Of a DNA stretch of 8,335 nt, positions 1 to 6,952 are shown piece after piece. The stretch covers positions 1 to 8,335 of the forward strand of contig JAVBMO010000059.1 in assembly GCA_031552355.1 (NCBI GenBank), given 5' to 3'. This DNA is from JAVBMO01 sp031552355. Its GTDB lineage: Bacteria; Bacteroidota; Bacteroidia; Bacteroidales; P3. The translations under genes and the position numbers were made by a program. The notes under the pieces were generated by a model. The model saw nothing but the letters and a program-made list of their open reading frames with translations. It was not told the origin of the DNA and ran no database searches. Position 1 is the first letter of the stretch. The number at the start of each line of letters is the position of its first letter.

Positions 1-953
1 CGGACTTCCTTTTTTAGTAAAGGATTATTTTTGTCGCCTGCATCCATTCTAAAACCCAAGTATTCGGTATTCAAATAGGGTTGGGTGTACATTTTAATTT
101 TTGACACATATTTTGGCCTCAACTGTCCTGTTTTGGTCAGCAGTTCGTCTTTGTATCCGGCATCCAAACTGTTCATAAAATCCAGACTCCCTTTCACAAA
201 TTCCAAAAAGGCCGTTTGCTTATCGACAATAAAATTAATAGCCACTGCATCTAAATAAGGCAACGTTTTGCCTTTTGCATCTTTTTCGAAATAATTGGGG
301 TTTTTCAGCAAAACCATTTTCACGCCTTCTTTCCATGTTTTTAGGAAAAAAGGGCCGGTGCCAATGGCCTGGCGGCGAAAATCTTTTCCATAATACTCCA
401 CAATTTCTTTGGGAACAACGGAACAATAGGGCATTGTAAGCAGGCTTAGAAAGGGTGCAAAGGATTGCTTTAGGCGAATAATAAATGTTGTGTCATTGGG
501 TGCAAGAAGGGCAGGTTTCCCATTTTCGAAAGCCACTTCGTTGAGGGTCCATGCTCCCGGCGAAGCCACGGAAGAATCCAACAAACGGCCTAAACTATAC
601 ACAAAATCGCTTGCCACAACTGCGCGTGTTCCTTTTGGGAAAAGAGCATGATGGTGGAATTGAACGTCGGACCTCAACGTAAAAATATACTCTTTCCCAT
701 CGGGACTGATTTCCCAATGCTTGGCAATGCAAGGTTCTACCATCAATTTGTCATTAATTTGCACCAAGCCGTTATAAATTTGGCTTGTGGCCCAAATAAT
801 GGCCATGTCTTTGGCAAAAGCAGGATCCAGCGTACTTACTCCTGCCGATTCATTGTAACGGAAAACAGTCTTTCCCTTTTCAACATCATTTTTGGAACTA
901 CATGCTACAAACAACAATAAACAAAGGAAAAGTTGAAAGTGTTTATTCTTCAT
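1..953 (-). CDS. ABC transporter solute-binding lipoprotein, family 5 (peptide/nickel type), C-terminus cut by window edge
   Basis: Translating the minus strand from the ATG at 953 gives 317 codons with no stop before the left edge, so the gene is open and incomplete. The N-terminus (MKNKHFQLFLCLLLFVAC) is a short lipoprotein signal peptide with the lipidated cysteine at residue 18, so the mature protein should be anchored in the envelope. The following sequence matches the SBP_bac_5 (OppA/DppA-like) fold: STLDPAFAKD near residue 40, IYNGLVQIND near 60, a LAKHWE-like AKHWEISPDGKEYIFTLR block near 80, and GTGPFFLKTWKEG near 200. Family members usually have about 500-550 residues, so roughly 200 are missing here. 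It would bind a peptide-like or other small solute for an ABC importer, but no permease or ATPase gene is visible. It is last of the minus-strand run, 54 bp after the YitT gene. The ligand cannot be told from sequence. Confidence 0.88.
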   Translation of the reverse strand, partial: MKNKHFQLFLCLLLFVACSSKNDVEKGKTVFRYNESAGVSTLDPAFAKDMAIIWATSQIYNGLVQINDKLMVEPCIAKHWEISPDGKEYIFTLRSDVQFHHHALFPKGTRAVVASDFVYSLGRLLDSSVASPGAWTLNEVAFENGKPALLAPNDTTFIIRLKQSFAPFLSLLTMPYCSVVPKEIVEYYGKDFRRQAIGTGPFFLKTWKEGVKMVLLKNPNYFEKDAKGKTLPYLDAVAINFIVDKQTAFLEFVKGSLDFMNSLDAGYKDELLTKTGQLRPKYVSKIKMYTQPYLNTEYLGFRMDAGDKNNPLLKKEV

Positions 954-974
954 AATCTACCCATATTGTTTACC

Positions 975-1018
975 ATTTTCAATTCTCCACTCTCAATTTT
1001 CAATTTATCAAATTTTCA
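975..1018. repeat. Short degenerate AT-rich repeat (ATTTTCA units)
   Basis: The heptamer ATTTTCA occurs at 975-981, 996-1002 and 1012-1018, and the first two copies extend to ATTTTCAATT. They are separated by a CTCCACTCTC-like stretch. The block fills most of the spacer between the solute-binding protein gene and the YitT gene and runs into the last codons of the latter. Similar AATTGAAAATTGAGAG-type low-complexity spacers are, from memory, frequent in Bacteroidota genomes. No hairpin or T-tract makes it a terminator. It may be only low-complexity sequence. Confidence 0.4.
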
Positions 1019-1895
1019 GCTTATCGAAATTCTGCCCATAAACACCTTGTGCTTTGGCTATGGAAATAAAAGCCTGAGGGTCTTCTTCGTGAATGATTTC
1101 CAAAATAGCGCTGCGGTCTGTCTTGCGCGCAAGAACCAACAATACTTCCTGTTGAGCCTTTGAATACCATCCCGAAGCATTCAAAAGGGTTACGCCTCGC
1201 CCTACCTGATTGGCTACTTTTTCTGCTATTTTTTGTGTATGTTTCGAAAAAACCATAATCTGATACGACTGACGAGAACCTTCTACCACCAAATCCAAGG
1301 CATAGGCCATTACTCCCAACTGAACATAGCCATACACCACTTTTTCAATGGAATGGGAAACAAAATAAGAACATCCGATAATGAATATATCCAAAAACAA
1401 AATAACTTTTCCCGGGCTTACATTATAGTATTTGGTCACAATTAAGGCTACGATATCGGTTCCGCCGGTATTTCCCCCACGCGAAAATGCCAGCCCGACT
1501 CCGGCGCCGGCCAATCCCCCGCCAATAACAGCACACATAAAAGGTTCAAAACTGGAAGCATCGATATGATCCTGAATTTTCAATACCTGCTGGAAAAGAA
1601 TAAACATTCCGGCCATAGCAAAAATGCCATAAATGGTATTGACACCAAATTTCGCCCCCAAGAGCTTTAATCCTATAAGAAAGAAAATGCAATTGATAAT
1701 CAAATTGCTAATACCAATTGGGATGACCTTTCCCGAAAGGAAATAAATAATGGACGACATCCCTGTCACACCACCGCCACCGATTTCTTTAGGAACCAAA
1801 AATACCGACCATGCAAAAACATAAAGCATAATGCCCAATGTAATAATGATGTAGGACATAATGGTATGGTTTCTTTTTCTTGTTGATTTTTTCAT
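1008..1895 (-). CDS. YitT family membrane protein (YitT_membrane plus C-terminal DUF2179)
   Basis: The 295-residue product has a basic N-terminus (MKKSTRKRNH) followed by about five to six hydrophobic segments between residues 14 and 205, then a soluble C-terminal domain at about 209-285. The membrane half carries family landmarks: VPKEIGGGGVTGMSSI (34-49) and FSRGGNTGGTDIVALI (137-152). The tail has GRGVTLLNASGWYSK (232-246) and an EEDPQAFISIAKAQGVYG end, typical of DUF2179, a small domain thought to have a PII-like or ferredoxin-like fold. Length agrees with the family (about 280-300). These inner-membrane proteins are widespread in Firmicutes and Bacteroidota; their substrate or role is not established, though a transporter function is often suggested. 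The ATG at 1895 was chosen because it keeps the basic, cytoplasmic-side N-terminus; an internal ATG at residue 13 would lose it. It lies 23 bp after the lipoprotein gene. Confidence 0.92.
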   Translation of the reverse strand: MKKSTRKRNHTIMSYIIITLGIMLYVFAWSVFLVPKEIGGGGVTGMSSIIYFLSGKVIPIGISNLIINCIFFLIGLKLLGAKFGVNTIYGIFAMAGMFILFQQVLKIQDHIDASSFEPFMCAVIGGGLAGAGVGLAFSRGGNTGGTDIVALIVTKYYNVSPGKVILFLDIFIIGCSYFVSHSIEKVVYGYVQLGVMAYALDLVVEGSRQSYQIMVFSKHTQKIAEKVANQVGRGVTLLNASGWYSKAQQEVLLVLARKTDRSAILEIIHEEDPQAFISIAKAQGVYGQNFDKLKI

Positions 1896-1918
1896 AGATT
1901 TGTTATATTATCACTGTG

Positions 1919-2419
1919 TTATTTTCTACACCTTACTTCTTTCACATTAAATTCAATCTTCGAACTGTCGACCTTTATTTTGGGAATAAGTATCCATTTT
2001 AATTCAATAGATAGTATATCCTCATTCCCTGAAGAAACATTTGTTATATGGAAGGTGTATGTCTTTTCCGTTTTTATACATTTGTAGGAGGTTCCGATCA
2101 GTGTTCCGCCACCATAACTAACTTTTTTCCCAAGGAGCATATTTTTAGAAAAATCAACTGATGGCCATTCTACTTTTGAATGAGGAATATTTGAACCCTT
2201 TTCTTTCATTTGTAGCTCATTATAGGCAGAATCTGTTTCAATGAGATATTCTTTTTCTGTGTATATTATTAATGGAGCATCTATATTAAGAGGTGTAATT
2301 TCCACACAATTTTCACCTTCTTTGCAAGGTTCTACTCCAAACGTATAATCTTCACAGTCGCCTTTGCATGCAACGTATAAAAAAACACAACTCAGAAATA
2401 ATAGAATTCTAATTTTCAT
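1919..2419 (-). CDS. Small lipoprotein of unknown function
   Basis: I do not recognise this 166-residue protein. Its N-terminus (MKIRILLFLSCVFLYVAC) is a clear lipoprotein signal peptide with the lipidated cysteine at residue 18, so it is exported and anchored in the envelope. The mature part has five more cysteines (22, 32, 38, 114, 164), three of them close together at the N-terminus, which could form disulfides in the periplasm or on the surface. The centre holds PSVDFSKNMLLGKKVSYGGG (86-105); a P-x-V/I-D-F-x-K-N-hydrophobic segment of this kind recurs, from memory, in small Bacteroidota lipoproteins. The rest is rich in alternating beta-like stretches, such as KTYTFHIT and DILSIELKWILIPKI. 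It sits 10 bp after the UbiD-family gene and 23 bp before the YitT gene. Co-transcription with a secreted thioredoxin-like protein suggests, but does not show, that its disulfides matter. Confidence 0.8.
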   Translation of the reverse strand: MKIRILLFLSCVFLYVACKGDCEDYTFGVEPCKEGENCVEITPLNIDAPLIIYTEKEYLIETDSAYNELQMKEKGSNIPHSKVEWPSVDFSKNMLLGKKVSYGGGTLIGTSYKCIKTEKTYTFHITNVSSGNEDILSIELKWILIPKIKVDSSKIEFNVKEVRCRK

Positions 2420-2429
2420 TTATGAAATT

Positions 2430-4154
2430 TTATTTTACCTCTGCCGAATTTCCTTTTACCAAACCTTTATAATGCAACGATGGCGAAGGAATAAATTCTT
2501 TAAATCCCAAACTTTCCCACTTTTCGTCAATGGAGCTTATGGTTTCATCGTTCATAACTGTTGGGTTCGGCCATTGGCGAACTCCATCGCCGGATTCTTT
2601 ACGGCAAGCATCCACAATGACCTGCTTATTGTCAATTATTTGAATATCCCGTCCAGGATCCACATTCCCCGCAGCATACCACAGAATATCCGGCAAAGAA
2701 TTTATATCAAGTTCGTTATCCACAAAAACAATGTATTTTTTCGAAGGGAATGCAGCCTTTGCATCTTCTAAAGAATGTGTTCCTTTTTTTACCACAATAA
2801 TTTTGTTTCCAATTTCTTTTATATCTGAAAACAAACTATTCTCTTTTATGTTTGTAGATTCCTGTTTTTCAAAAGCGGTTTTCCTTTCATCGGGAAATTT
2901 CACTGTGGCATCAATTCCCAATTTACTGCCAAAAGCAAACTGTGGCGAAGAATGGTCTAAAACATCCAACGGGCCTTTGCTGAAAAACAAGTCTTCCGAA
3001 ATATCCACATTTTCTTCAATGGCTTGCAAAATGCTTGCAAAATTTTGAATATCTGTGTTTTCGTCTATCACCAGTATAAATTTTGAAAACATCAAGCCGT
3101 TCATTCCCCAAAGAGAATGAATGGCTTTTGCGCCTTGTCCGGCATATTCCTTTTTTATTTTCGCAATGGCAACATTATGAAATCCCCCTTCGACAGGCAA
3201 TTTCAAGTCCACAATTTCGGGCAAAAGCCCTATTTTTATAGGCGATAAAAAAATGCGTTCTGTAGCAATTCCCAAGAATTTGTCTTCCTGAGGCGGAATG
3301 CCCACGACTGTTGCCGGATAAATGGCGTTTTGCCTGTGGGTGATGCAAGTTACATGAAAACGCGGATAAAAATCCGGCAAGGAATAAAATCCGGTATGGT
3401 CGCCAAAAGGGCCTTCCCAAATTAAATCTTCTTCGGTATCCACATAGCCTTCAATCACAAAATCGACATCAGTGGGAACTTCCAAATCGTTGGTAATGCA
3501 TTTTACCATTTCCACCCGTTTTTTCCGAAGGAAACCTGCCAAAACATATTCATCTATTTGGTCGGGAAGGGGAGCTGTGGCCACATAAGTATAAACCGGG
3601 TCTCCGCCCAAGGCAACCGACACAGGCATCCGTTTTCCCAAAGCTTTGTATTCCCTGAAATGACGTGCCGAATTTTTGTGCAAATGCCAATGCAGCGAAG
3701 CCAAATCCTTTTCAAAAATCTGAATCCGGTACATGCCCACATTGCGAGTACCGGTGTGTGGGTCTTGCGTATGAACAATCGGAAGAGTGATGAAACGTCC
3801 TCCGTCGTGAGGCCAGCACTGTAGGACAGGCAAAATGGATAAATCGGGATTTTGATGAATTACCTGTTGGCAAGCGCCTTTGCCCGAAATGCTTTTGGGC
3901 ATATAGGACGCCAAATTTAAAAGCTCAGGCAATAACTTGATTTTGTCGCTGAGGGTTTTCTTTGGACTGCTGAATTTTTTGAATAAAAGGTCGAATGAAG
4001 CGGATATTTCTTCCAAAGAGTTTATTCCCAGGGCGCTGTTCAGCCGTTTGTGGCTTCCGAAAGCATTGAGCAGTACAGGAAATTGAGTTCCGGTATTTTC
4101 AAAAAGAAGGGCTCTCCCTTCGCTTTTTACAATCCGGTCGTTGATTTCGGTCAT
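2430..4154 (-). CDS. ubiD: UbiD family prenyl-FMN-dependent decarboxylase, apparently lacking its N-terminus
   Basis: From the ATG at 4154 this frame gives 574 residues that follow E. coli UbiD closely, as I recall that sequence. Landmarks are GRALLFENTG (13-22), GTRNVGMYR (135-143; Asn138 matches the metal-binding Asn), MPVSVALGGDP (176-186), MVKCITNDLEVP (216-227), WEGPFGDHTGFYS (246-258; Glu247 matches the second metal-ligand Glu), FHVTCITHRQNAIY (266-279), GIPPQED (285-291), IKKEYAGQGAK (333-343) and FGSKLGIDATVKFP (408-421). UbiD enzymes are cytoplasmic and use prenylated FMN made by UbiX to decarboxylate aromatic or unsaturated acids, for example in quinone synthesis; the substrate here is unknown and no ubiX is in the window. 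A low-similarity stretch near 422-450 and a long C-terminal domain make it longer than the E. coli protein (about 497). The first 29 codons lie upstream, behind an in-frame TAA (4155-4157). With them and the missing codon the protein would have 604 residues. Activity of the shorter form is uncertain. Confidence 0.9.
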   Translation of the reverse strand: MTEINDRIVKSEGRALLFENTGTQFPVLLNAFGSHKRLNSALGINSLEEISASFDLLFKKFSSPKKTLSDKIKLLPELLNLASYMPKSISGKGACQQVIHQNPDLSILPVLQCWPHDGGRFITLPIVHTQDPHTGTRNVGMYRIQIFEKDLASLHWHLHKNSARHFREYKALGKRMPVSVALGGDPVYTYVATAPLPDQIDEYVLAGFLRKKRVEMVKCITNDLEVPTDVDFVIEGYVDTEEDLIWEGPFGDHTGFYSLPDFYPRFHVTCITHRQNAIYPATVVGIPPQEDKFLGIATERIFLSPIKIGLLPEIVDLKLPVEGGFHNVAIAKIKKEYAGQGAKAIHSLWGMNGLMFSKFILVIDENTDIQNFASILQAIEENVDISEDLFFSKGPLDVLDHSSPQFAFGSKLGIDATVKFPDERKTAFEKQESTNIKENSLFSDIKEIGNKIIVVKKGTHSLEDAKAAFPSKKYIVFVDNELDINSLPDILWYAAGNVDPGRDIQIIDNKQVIVDACRKESGDGVRQWPNPTVMNDETISSIDEKWESLGFKEFIPSPSLHYKGLVKGNSAEVK

Positions 4155-4244
4155 TTACAAAACAGGGGAAACAGACGCTTTGATTCGTGCCAGTTCCCCC
4201 TGTTTTTCAAGAGACTCAACAAAATGAGCTAAACTTTTCCACAT
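4155..4244 (-). pseudogene. ubiD: N-terminal piece of the ubiD reading frame, cut off by an in-frame TAA
   Basis: From the ATG at 4244 the minus strand encodes 29 residues that begin MWKSLAHFVESLEKQ and continue GELARIKASVSPVL, then TAA (4155-4157) and immediately ATG ACC GAA in the same frame. E. coli UbiD begins, as I recall, with LRDFLTLLEQQGELKRI followed by VDPHLEITEIADR. The two align without gaps, and the TAA falls on the glutamate of PHLE-ITEIADR. A GAA codon would need only one change (G to T on the coding strand) to become TAA. The ATG at 4244 lies 10 bp after the stop of the thioredoxin-like gene, the same spacing seen on the other side of ubiD, which supports it as the original start. 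Either the gene carries a nonsense mutation, the base is miscalled, or the downstream ATG is used by reinitiation. Confidence 0.85.
4159..4206. repeat. 14-bp inverted repeat in the 5' end of ubiD
   Basis: Arms at 4159-4172 (AAAACAGGGGAAAC) and 4193-4206 (GTTCCCCCTGTTTT) are complementary at 13 of 14 positions, with a 20-nt loop at 4173-4192. In the minus-strand transcript the one mismatch is a G-U wobble, so the RNA stem would be continuous over 14 bp and end one base before the in-frame TAA. Read in the minus direction it ends in TTTTG, and in the plus direction in TTTTTC, so it resembles a weak intrinsic terminator, although it lies inside what aligns as UbiD coding sequence. Whether it has a role or is chance is open. 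Confidence 0.6.
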
Positions 4245-4254
4245 GGGATTTTAT

Positions 4255-5277
4255 TTATTCTTTTGGTTCGCCAAGCAATTCTTTCAATTTTGTATGAAGA
4301 TCTTCGCCTTTGATATCGCGAGCTACAATAATTCCGTTTTTATCAATAAGAGCATTGGAAGGAATTCCGGAAATGGCATATAATCTTGAGGAAATCATGC
4401 CGTTAAGATCCATTACTTGTGTCCATTCCAATTTGTCATCGTTAACCGCTTTTAACCAACGGGCTTTGTCTTTGTCGAAAGAAACGCCAAAAACATCAAA
4501 CCCTTTGTCATGATAAGCTTTGTAAGCTGCTACCACATTCGGATTTTCTTTGCGGCAAGGGCCACACCATGACGCCCAAAAATCAATCAACACATAATTA
4601 TTTTTCTCTAACAATTGAGTGAAATTTTGTTTATTTCCATTACTGTCGGGGAATTCCAAAGCCGGAGCTTTTTTGCCTACAATCACTCTTTCCATATCTT
4701 TCAATTTTCCTTCAAGATCCACTTTGTAAGCATAGGTATTTTTTGCTTCGTTACCCATGGCATCCATTACAGGTTTCAATTGTTCATATTTCATCGCATT
4801 GATTAATCTGTATTGAACAATAATAAAAGGTGCATAAATAGAGGTTGGGTTTTCCTTTACCAATTCATAATAACACTCTAATTTTTTCTTTGCCGTATCA
4901 CAATCAGCAGTAAATTTTACATACGCATCATTACTTTTTGAACCGGTAATCTTTACTGAATATGGATTTGCCGATTTTTCTGCAACCGATTTCATGCTAA
5001 GCTCTATGGTTGAATTTTCCAAATAGAAAACCGCACCTGTTGGATTTTGTTGAACAGAAACAATGGCAGGACAAGCGCCCTCTACTTTTCCTGAAAATTC
5101 GAATTTCCCTTTATTAAGAAGGGTGGAATCCAATTTTAAAGTTCCGTCATTTTGTAAGATTTTTAAACGAACGGTTCCTGTTTGAAGATCGGTTACAGTT
5201 CCTTTAATTTTAAAGTTTTCGGCAAATAATGCGCCCGAAATCAAAGCCACAACGAAGAATAAAGTTATCTTTTTCAT
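4255..5277 (-). CDS. Secreted thioredoxin-like protein: DUF4369-type N-terminal region plus TlpA/ResA-like redoxin domain
   Basis: The 340-residue product starts with a cleavable-type signal peptide (MKKITLFFVVALISGALFA, probable cut near residue 19), so it should act in the periplasm. Residues about 20-115 (FKIKGTVTDLQTGTVRL, STLLNKGKFEFSGKV, GAVFYLENSTIELSM) match the beta-rich DUF4369 region found before redoxin domains in Bacteroidota. Residues about 198-335 form the thioredoxin fold: GKKAPALEFPDSNG (201-214), the active site WCGPC with Cys238 and Cys241, and SGIPSNALID (303-312), whose Pro306 is the expected cis-proline. The family exchanges thiols and disulfides in exported proteins; TlpA and ResA act in cytochrome c maturation, but the partner here is unknown. 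The ATG at 5277 directly precedes the signal peptide. It is first in the minus-strand run, followed after 10 bp by the original ubiD start. The protein is complete, with no missing active-site residue. Confidence 0.93.
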   Translation of the reverse strand: MKKITLFFVVALISGALFAENFKIKGTVTDLQTGTVRLKILQNDGTLKLDSTLLNKGKFEFSGKVEGACPAIVSVQQNPTGAVFYLENSTIELSMKSVAEKSANPYSVKITGSKSNDAYVKFTADCDTAKKKLECYYELVKENPTSIYAPFIIVQYRLINAMKYEQLKPVMDAMGNEAKNTYAYKVDLEGKLKDMERVIVGKKAPALEFPDSNGNKQNFTQLLEKNNYVLIDFWASWCGPCRKENPNVVAAYKAYHDKGFDVFGVSFDKDKARWLKAVNDDKLEWTQVMDLNGMISSRLYAISGIPSNALIDKNGIIVARDIKGEDLHTKLKELLGEPKE

Positions 5278-5623
5278 GATTTTTCCCGTTTTTTTAGTTG
5301 GTTTTTAAAAGTGTAAAATTACTCAATTTTTTGGTTACAGAAAACGTTTTACATAAATCTCTGTTCTTAAATAAAGAAAAACGTCCTGCTTCCCTCATTA
5401 AGTATTTGATTTCAAGAAAAACTTTCGCAATTCAATCAAAAAACTTTTTAGAGACATGAAAACGTATAATATCATACAATTTCTTTTTTTTAAATACAAT
5501 ATTTTCAATGGTTTATTGTTATGAAAAAAGAATTTTCAAGTAAACCTAAATCATCTCAAAAAAAAGTATTAACTTCGCTCACAAATTGGAGCGTATTCTA
5601 TTAACCCTAAAACACAGAAATAT
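5278..5623. other. Divergent AT-rich intergenic region, presumed to hold both promoters
   Basis: These 346 bp separate two divergent gene sets, so promoters for both should lie here. I looked for the Bacteroidota pattern TTTG, about 19 bp, TAnnTTTG and found only imperfect -7-like boxes: TAACTTCG at 5570-5577 on the plus strand and TAATTTTA at 5321-5314 on the minus strand, neither with a good -33 partner. Other structure is a perfect palindrome AAAACGTTTT (5341-5350) and a run of eight T (5484-5491) without a stable hairpin before it. Two tiny plus-strand reading frames (5456-5524 and 5521-5604) overlap by ATGA but show no protein-like signal. I see no riboswitch or RNA gene. Confidence 0.5.
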
Positions 5624-5842
5624 ATGGCAATTAAAGGAGAAATTGTTATTGATATTGAGCGTTGCAAAGGCTGTGCGGTATGTCTTTCGGCATGTCCAAA
5701 TTCAGTAATTGCTCTATCAAAAGACGTAAACAGTAAAGGGTACAACTTCTTATGCAAAGTTAATGACGATTGCATTGGTTGTGCCAACTGCGCAATTGTA
5801 TGCCCCGACGGAGCAATTACAGTTTACAAAGCAAAAGTATAA
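5624..5842 (+). CDS. 2-oxoacid:ferredoxin oxidoreductase, delta subunit (ferredoxin-like, KorD/VorD type)
   Basis: This 72-residue protein is a two-cluster ferredoxin. The first motif is CKGCAVCLSACP with Cys14, 17, 20 and 24; the second is CIGCANCAIVCP with Cys50, 53, 56 and 60. Each would bind one [4Fe-4S] cluster. An extra cysteine (44) lies just before the second motif. The start MAIKGEIVIDIERCKGC and the length are typical of delta subunits of KOR/VOR enzymes, where the protein carries electrons from the catalytic core to soluble ferredoxin. It is the first gene of a four-subunit operon; the alpha gene begins 21 bp downstream. The ATG at 5624 has no clear Shine-Dalgarno sequence, which is usual in Bacteroidota. 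A free ferredoxin is a less likely reading given the position. Confidence 0.94.
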   Translation: MAIKGEIVIDIERCKGCAVCLSACPNSVIALSKDVNSKGYNFLCKVNDDCIGCANCAIVCPDGAITVYKAKV

Positions 5843-5863
5843 ACGCATAAAAATTTGACAAAA

Positions 5864-6949
5864 ATGGCAAAAGAACTAAAATTAATGAAAGGAAATGAGG
5901 CTGTATCTGAAGCTGCTATCCGCGCCGGTTGCGATGGATATTTCGGATATCCTATTACGCCTCAATCTGAAGTAATGGAATATCTTATGGCTGAAAAACC
6001 ATGGGAAAGAACCGGTATGGTAGTTTTGCAAGCCGAAAGTGAAGTGGCTTCTATCAACATGGTTTACGGCGGCGCTGCTGCCGGAAAAAAAGTAATGACT
6101 TCTTCTTCTTCACCCGGTATGAGTTTGATGCAAGAAGGCGTTTCTTACATTGCAGGTGCGGAACTTCCTTGCTTATTGGTAAACGTTGTTCGTGGAGGCC
6201 CCGGTTTGGGAACCATCCAACCTTCACAATCAGACTATTTCCAAACTGTAAAAGGTGGTGGACATGGCGATTATAAATTAATTACCTATGCTCCTGCTTC
6301 AGTTCAAGAAATGTATGATTTCACCAAACAAGGTTTCGATATTGCTTTCAAATACCGCAATCCTGTTATGATCCTTTCTGACGGTGTTATCGGACAGGTA
6401 ATGGAAAAAGTGATGGTTGACGAACAAGTTCCTCGTTGGACAAACGAAGAAATTAAGAAAATTTCTCCATGGGCAACCGTAGGAAAACCAGCTTCAAGAG
6501 GACATAATATTGTTACTTCTTTGGAATTGGAAGCCGACAGACAAGAAAAATTCAACCATAAGCTTCAAGCAAAATATCGCGAAATTGAAGCAAAAGAAGC
6601 ACGCTTCGAAGCTATCAATTGCGAAGATGCAGACTACATTTTTGTAGCCTACGGATCCAGCGCCCGTATTGCTCAGAAAGCAGTAGAATTGGGAAGAGCA
6701 AAAGGTTTAAAATTAGGCCTTTTCCGTTTAGTTACTTTGTGGCCTTTCCCAACCAAACCTCTTTTTGAATTGAGTCAAAAAGTAAAAGGTATTCTTACTG
6801 TAGAAATGAGTGCAGGACAAATGATCGAAGACGTTCGTTTGGCTACTCAATGCCGCGTAAAAGTTGAACATTTCGGCCGTTTTGGTGGTATGATTCCTAC
6901 ACCGGGCGAAGTTTTGGAAGCAATGGAAAATCAAATTATAAAAGGATAA
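5864..6949 (+). CDS. vorB: 2-oxoacid:ferredoxin oxidoreductase, alpha subunit (VorB/KorA type)
   Basis: The 361-residue product is the subunit that contains the pyrimidine-binding part of the thiamine diphosphate site and, in this family, the domain that helps admit CoA. Visible landmarks are LMKGNEA (7-13), YFGYPITPQSE (26-36), LQAESEVASINMVYG (55-69, with Glu58 the likely cofactor-activating residue), TSSSSPGMSLMQEG (79-92), RGGPGLG (110-116) and QPSQSDYFQ (119-127). The C-terminal part (about 235-355) has the IFVAYGSSARIAQKAV and LFRLVTLWPFP blocks of the family's domain II. Length matches VorB-type alpha subunits (about 350-360). I placed the start at the ATG at 5864 and not the in-frame TTG at 5855, because MAKELKLMKGNEA is the usual beginning and it leaves a 21-bp spacer. 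The name VorB (3-methyl-2-oxobutanoate) comes from family resemblance; 2-oxoglutarate is equally possible. The beta gene follows after 3 bp. Confidence 0.93.
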   Translation: MAKELKLMKGNEAVSEAAIRAGCDGYFGYPITPQSEVMEYLMAEKPWERTGMVVLQAESEVASINMVYGGAAAGKKVMTSSSSPGMSLMQEGVSYIAGAELPCLLVNVVRGGPGLGTIQPSQSDYFQTVKGGGHGDYKLITYAPASVQEMYDFTKQGFDIAFKYRNPVMILSDGVIGQVMEKVMVDEQVPRWTNEEIKKISPWATVGKPASRGHNIVTSLELEADRQEKFNHKLQAKYREIEAKEARFEAINCEDADYIFVAYGSSARIAQKAVELGRAKGLKLGLFRLVTLWPFPTKPLFELSQKVKGILTVEMSAGQMIEDVRLATQCRVKVEHFGRFGGMIPTPGEVLEAMENQIIKG

Positions 6950-6952
6950 GTT

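Noticed and set aside
2364..3048. Plus-strand frames of 135 and 105 codons
   Set aside because: They are antisense to the lipoprotein and the UbiD-family gene, overlap each other, and show no protein-like features.
4155..4157. TAA as a recoded sense codon or programmed readthrough in ubiD
   Set aside because: TAA ends most other genes in the window (for example at 6947-6949, 7730-7732 and 8324-8326), so a reassigned code is excluded. No known readthrough context or selenocysteine-like signal applies to TAA here.
5456..5604. Two tiny plus-strand frames (22 and 27 codons) overlapping by ATGA, as a possible leader peptide pair
   Set aside because: They are short, AT- and lysine/phenylalanine-rich as expected by chance in this spacer, and no attenuator hairpin follows them.
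5855..5863. TTG at 5855 as the start of the alpha subunit gene
   Set aside because: The in-frame ATG at 5864 gives the family-typical MAKELKLMKGNEA beginning; the extra three residues have no support.
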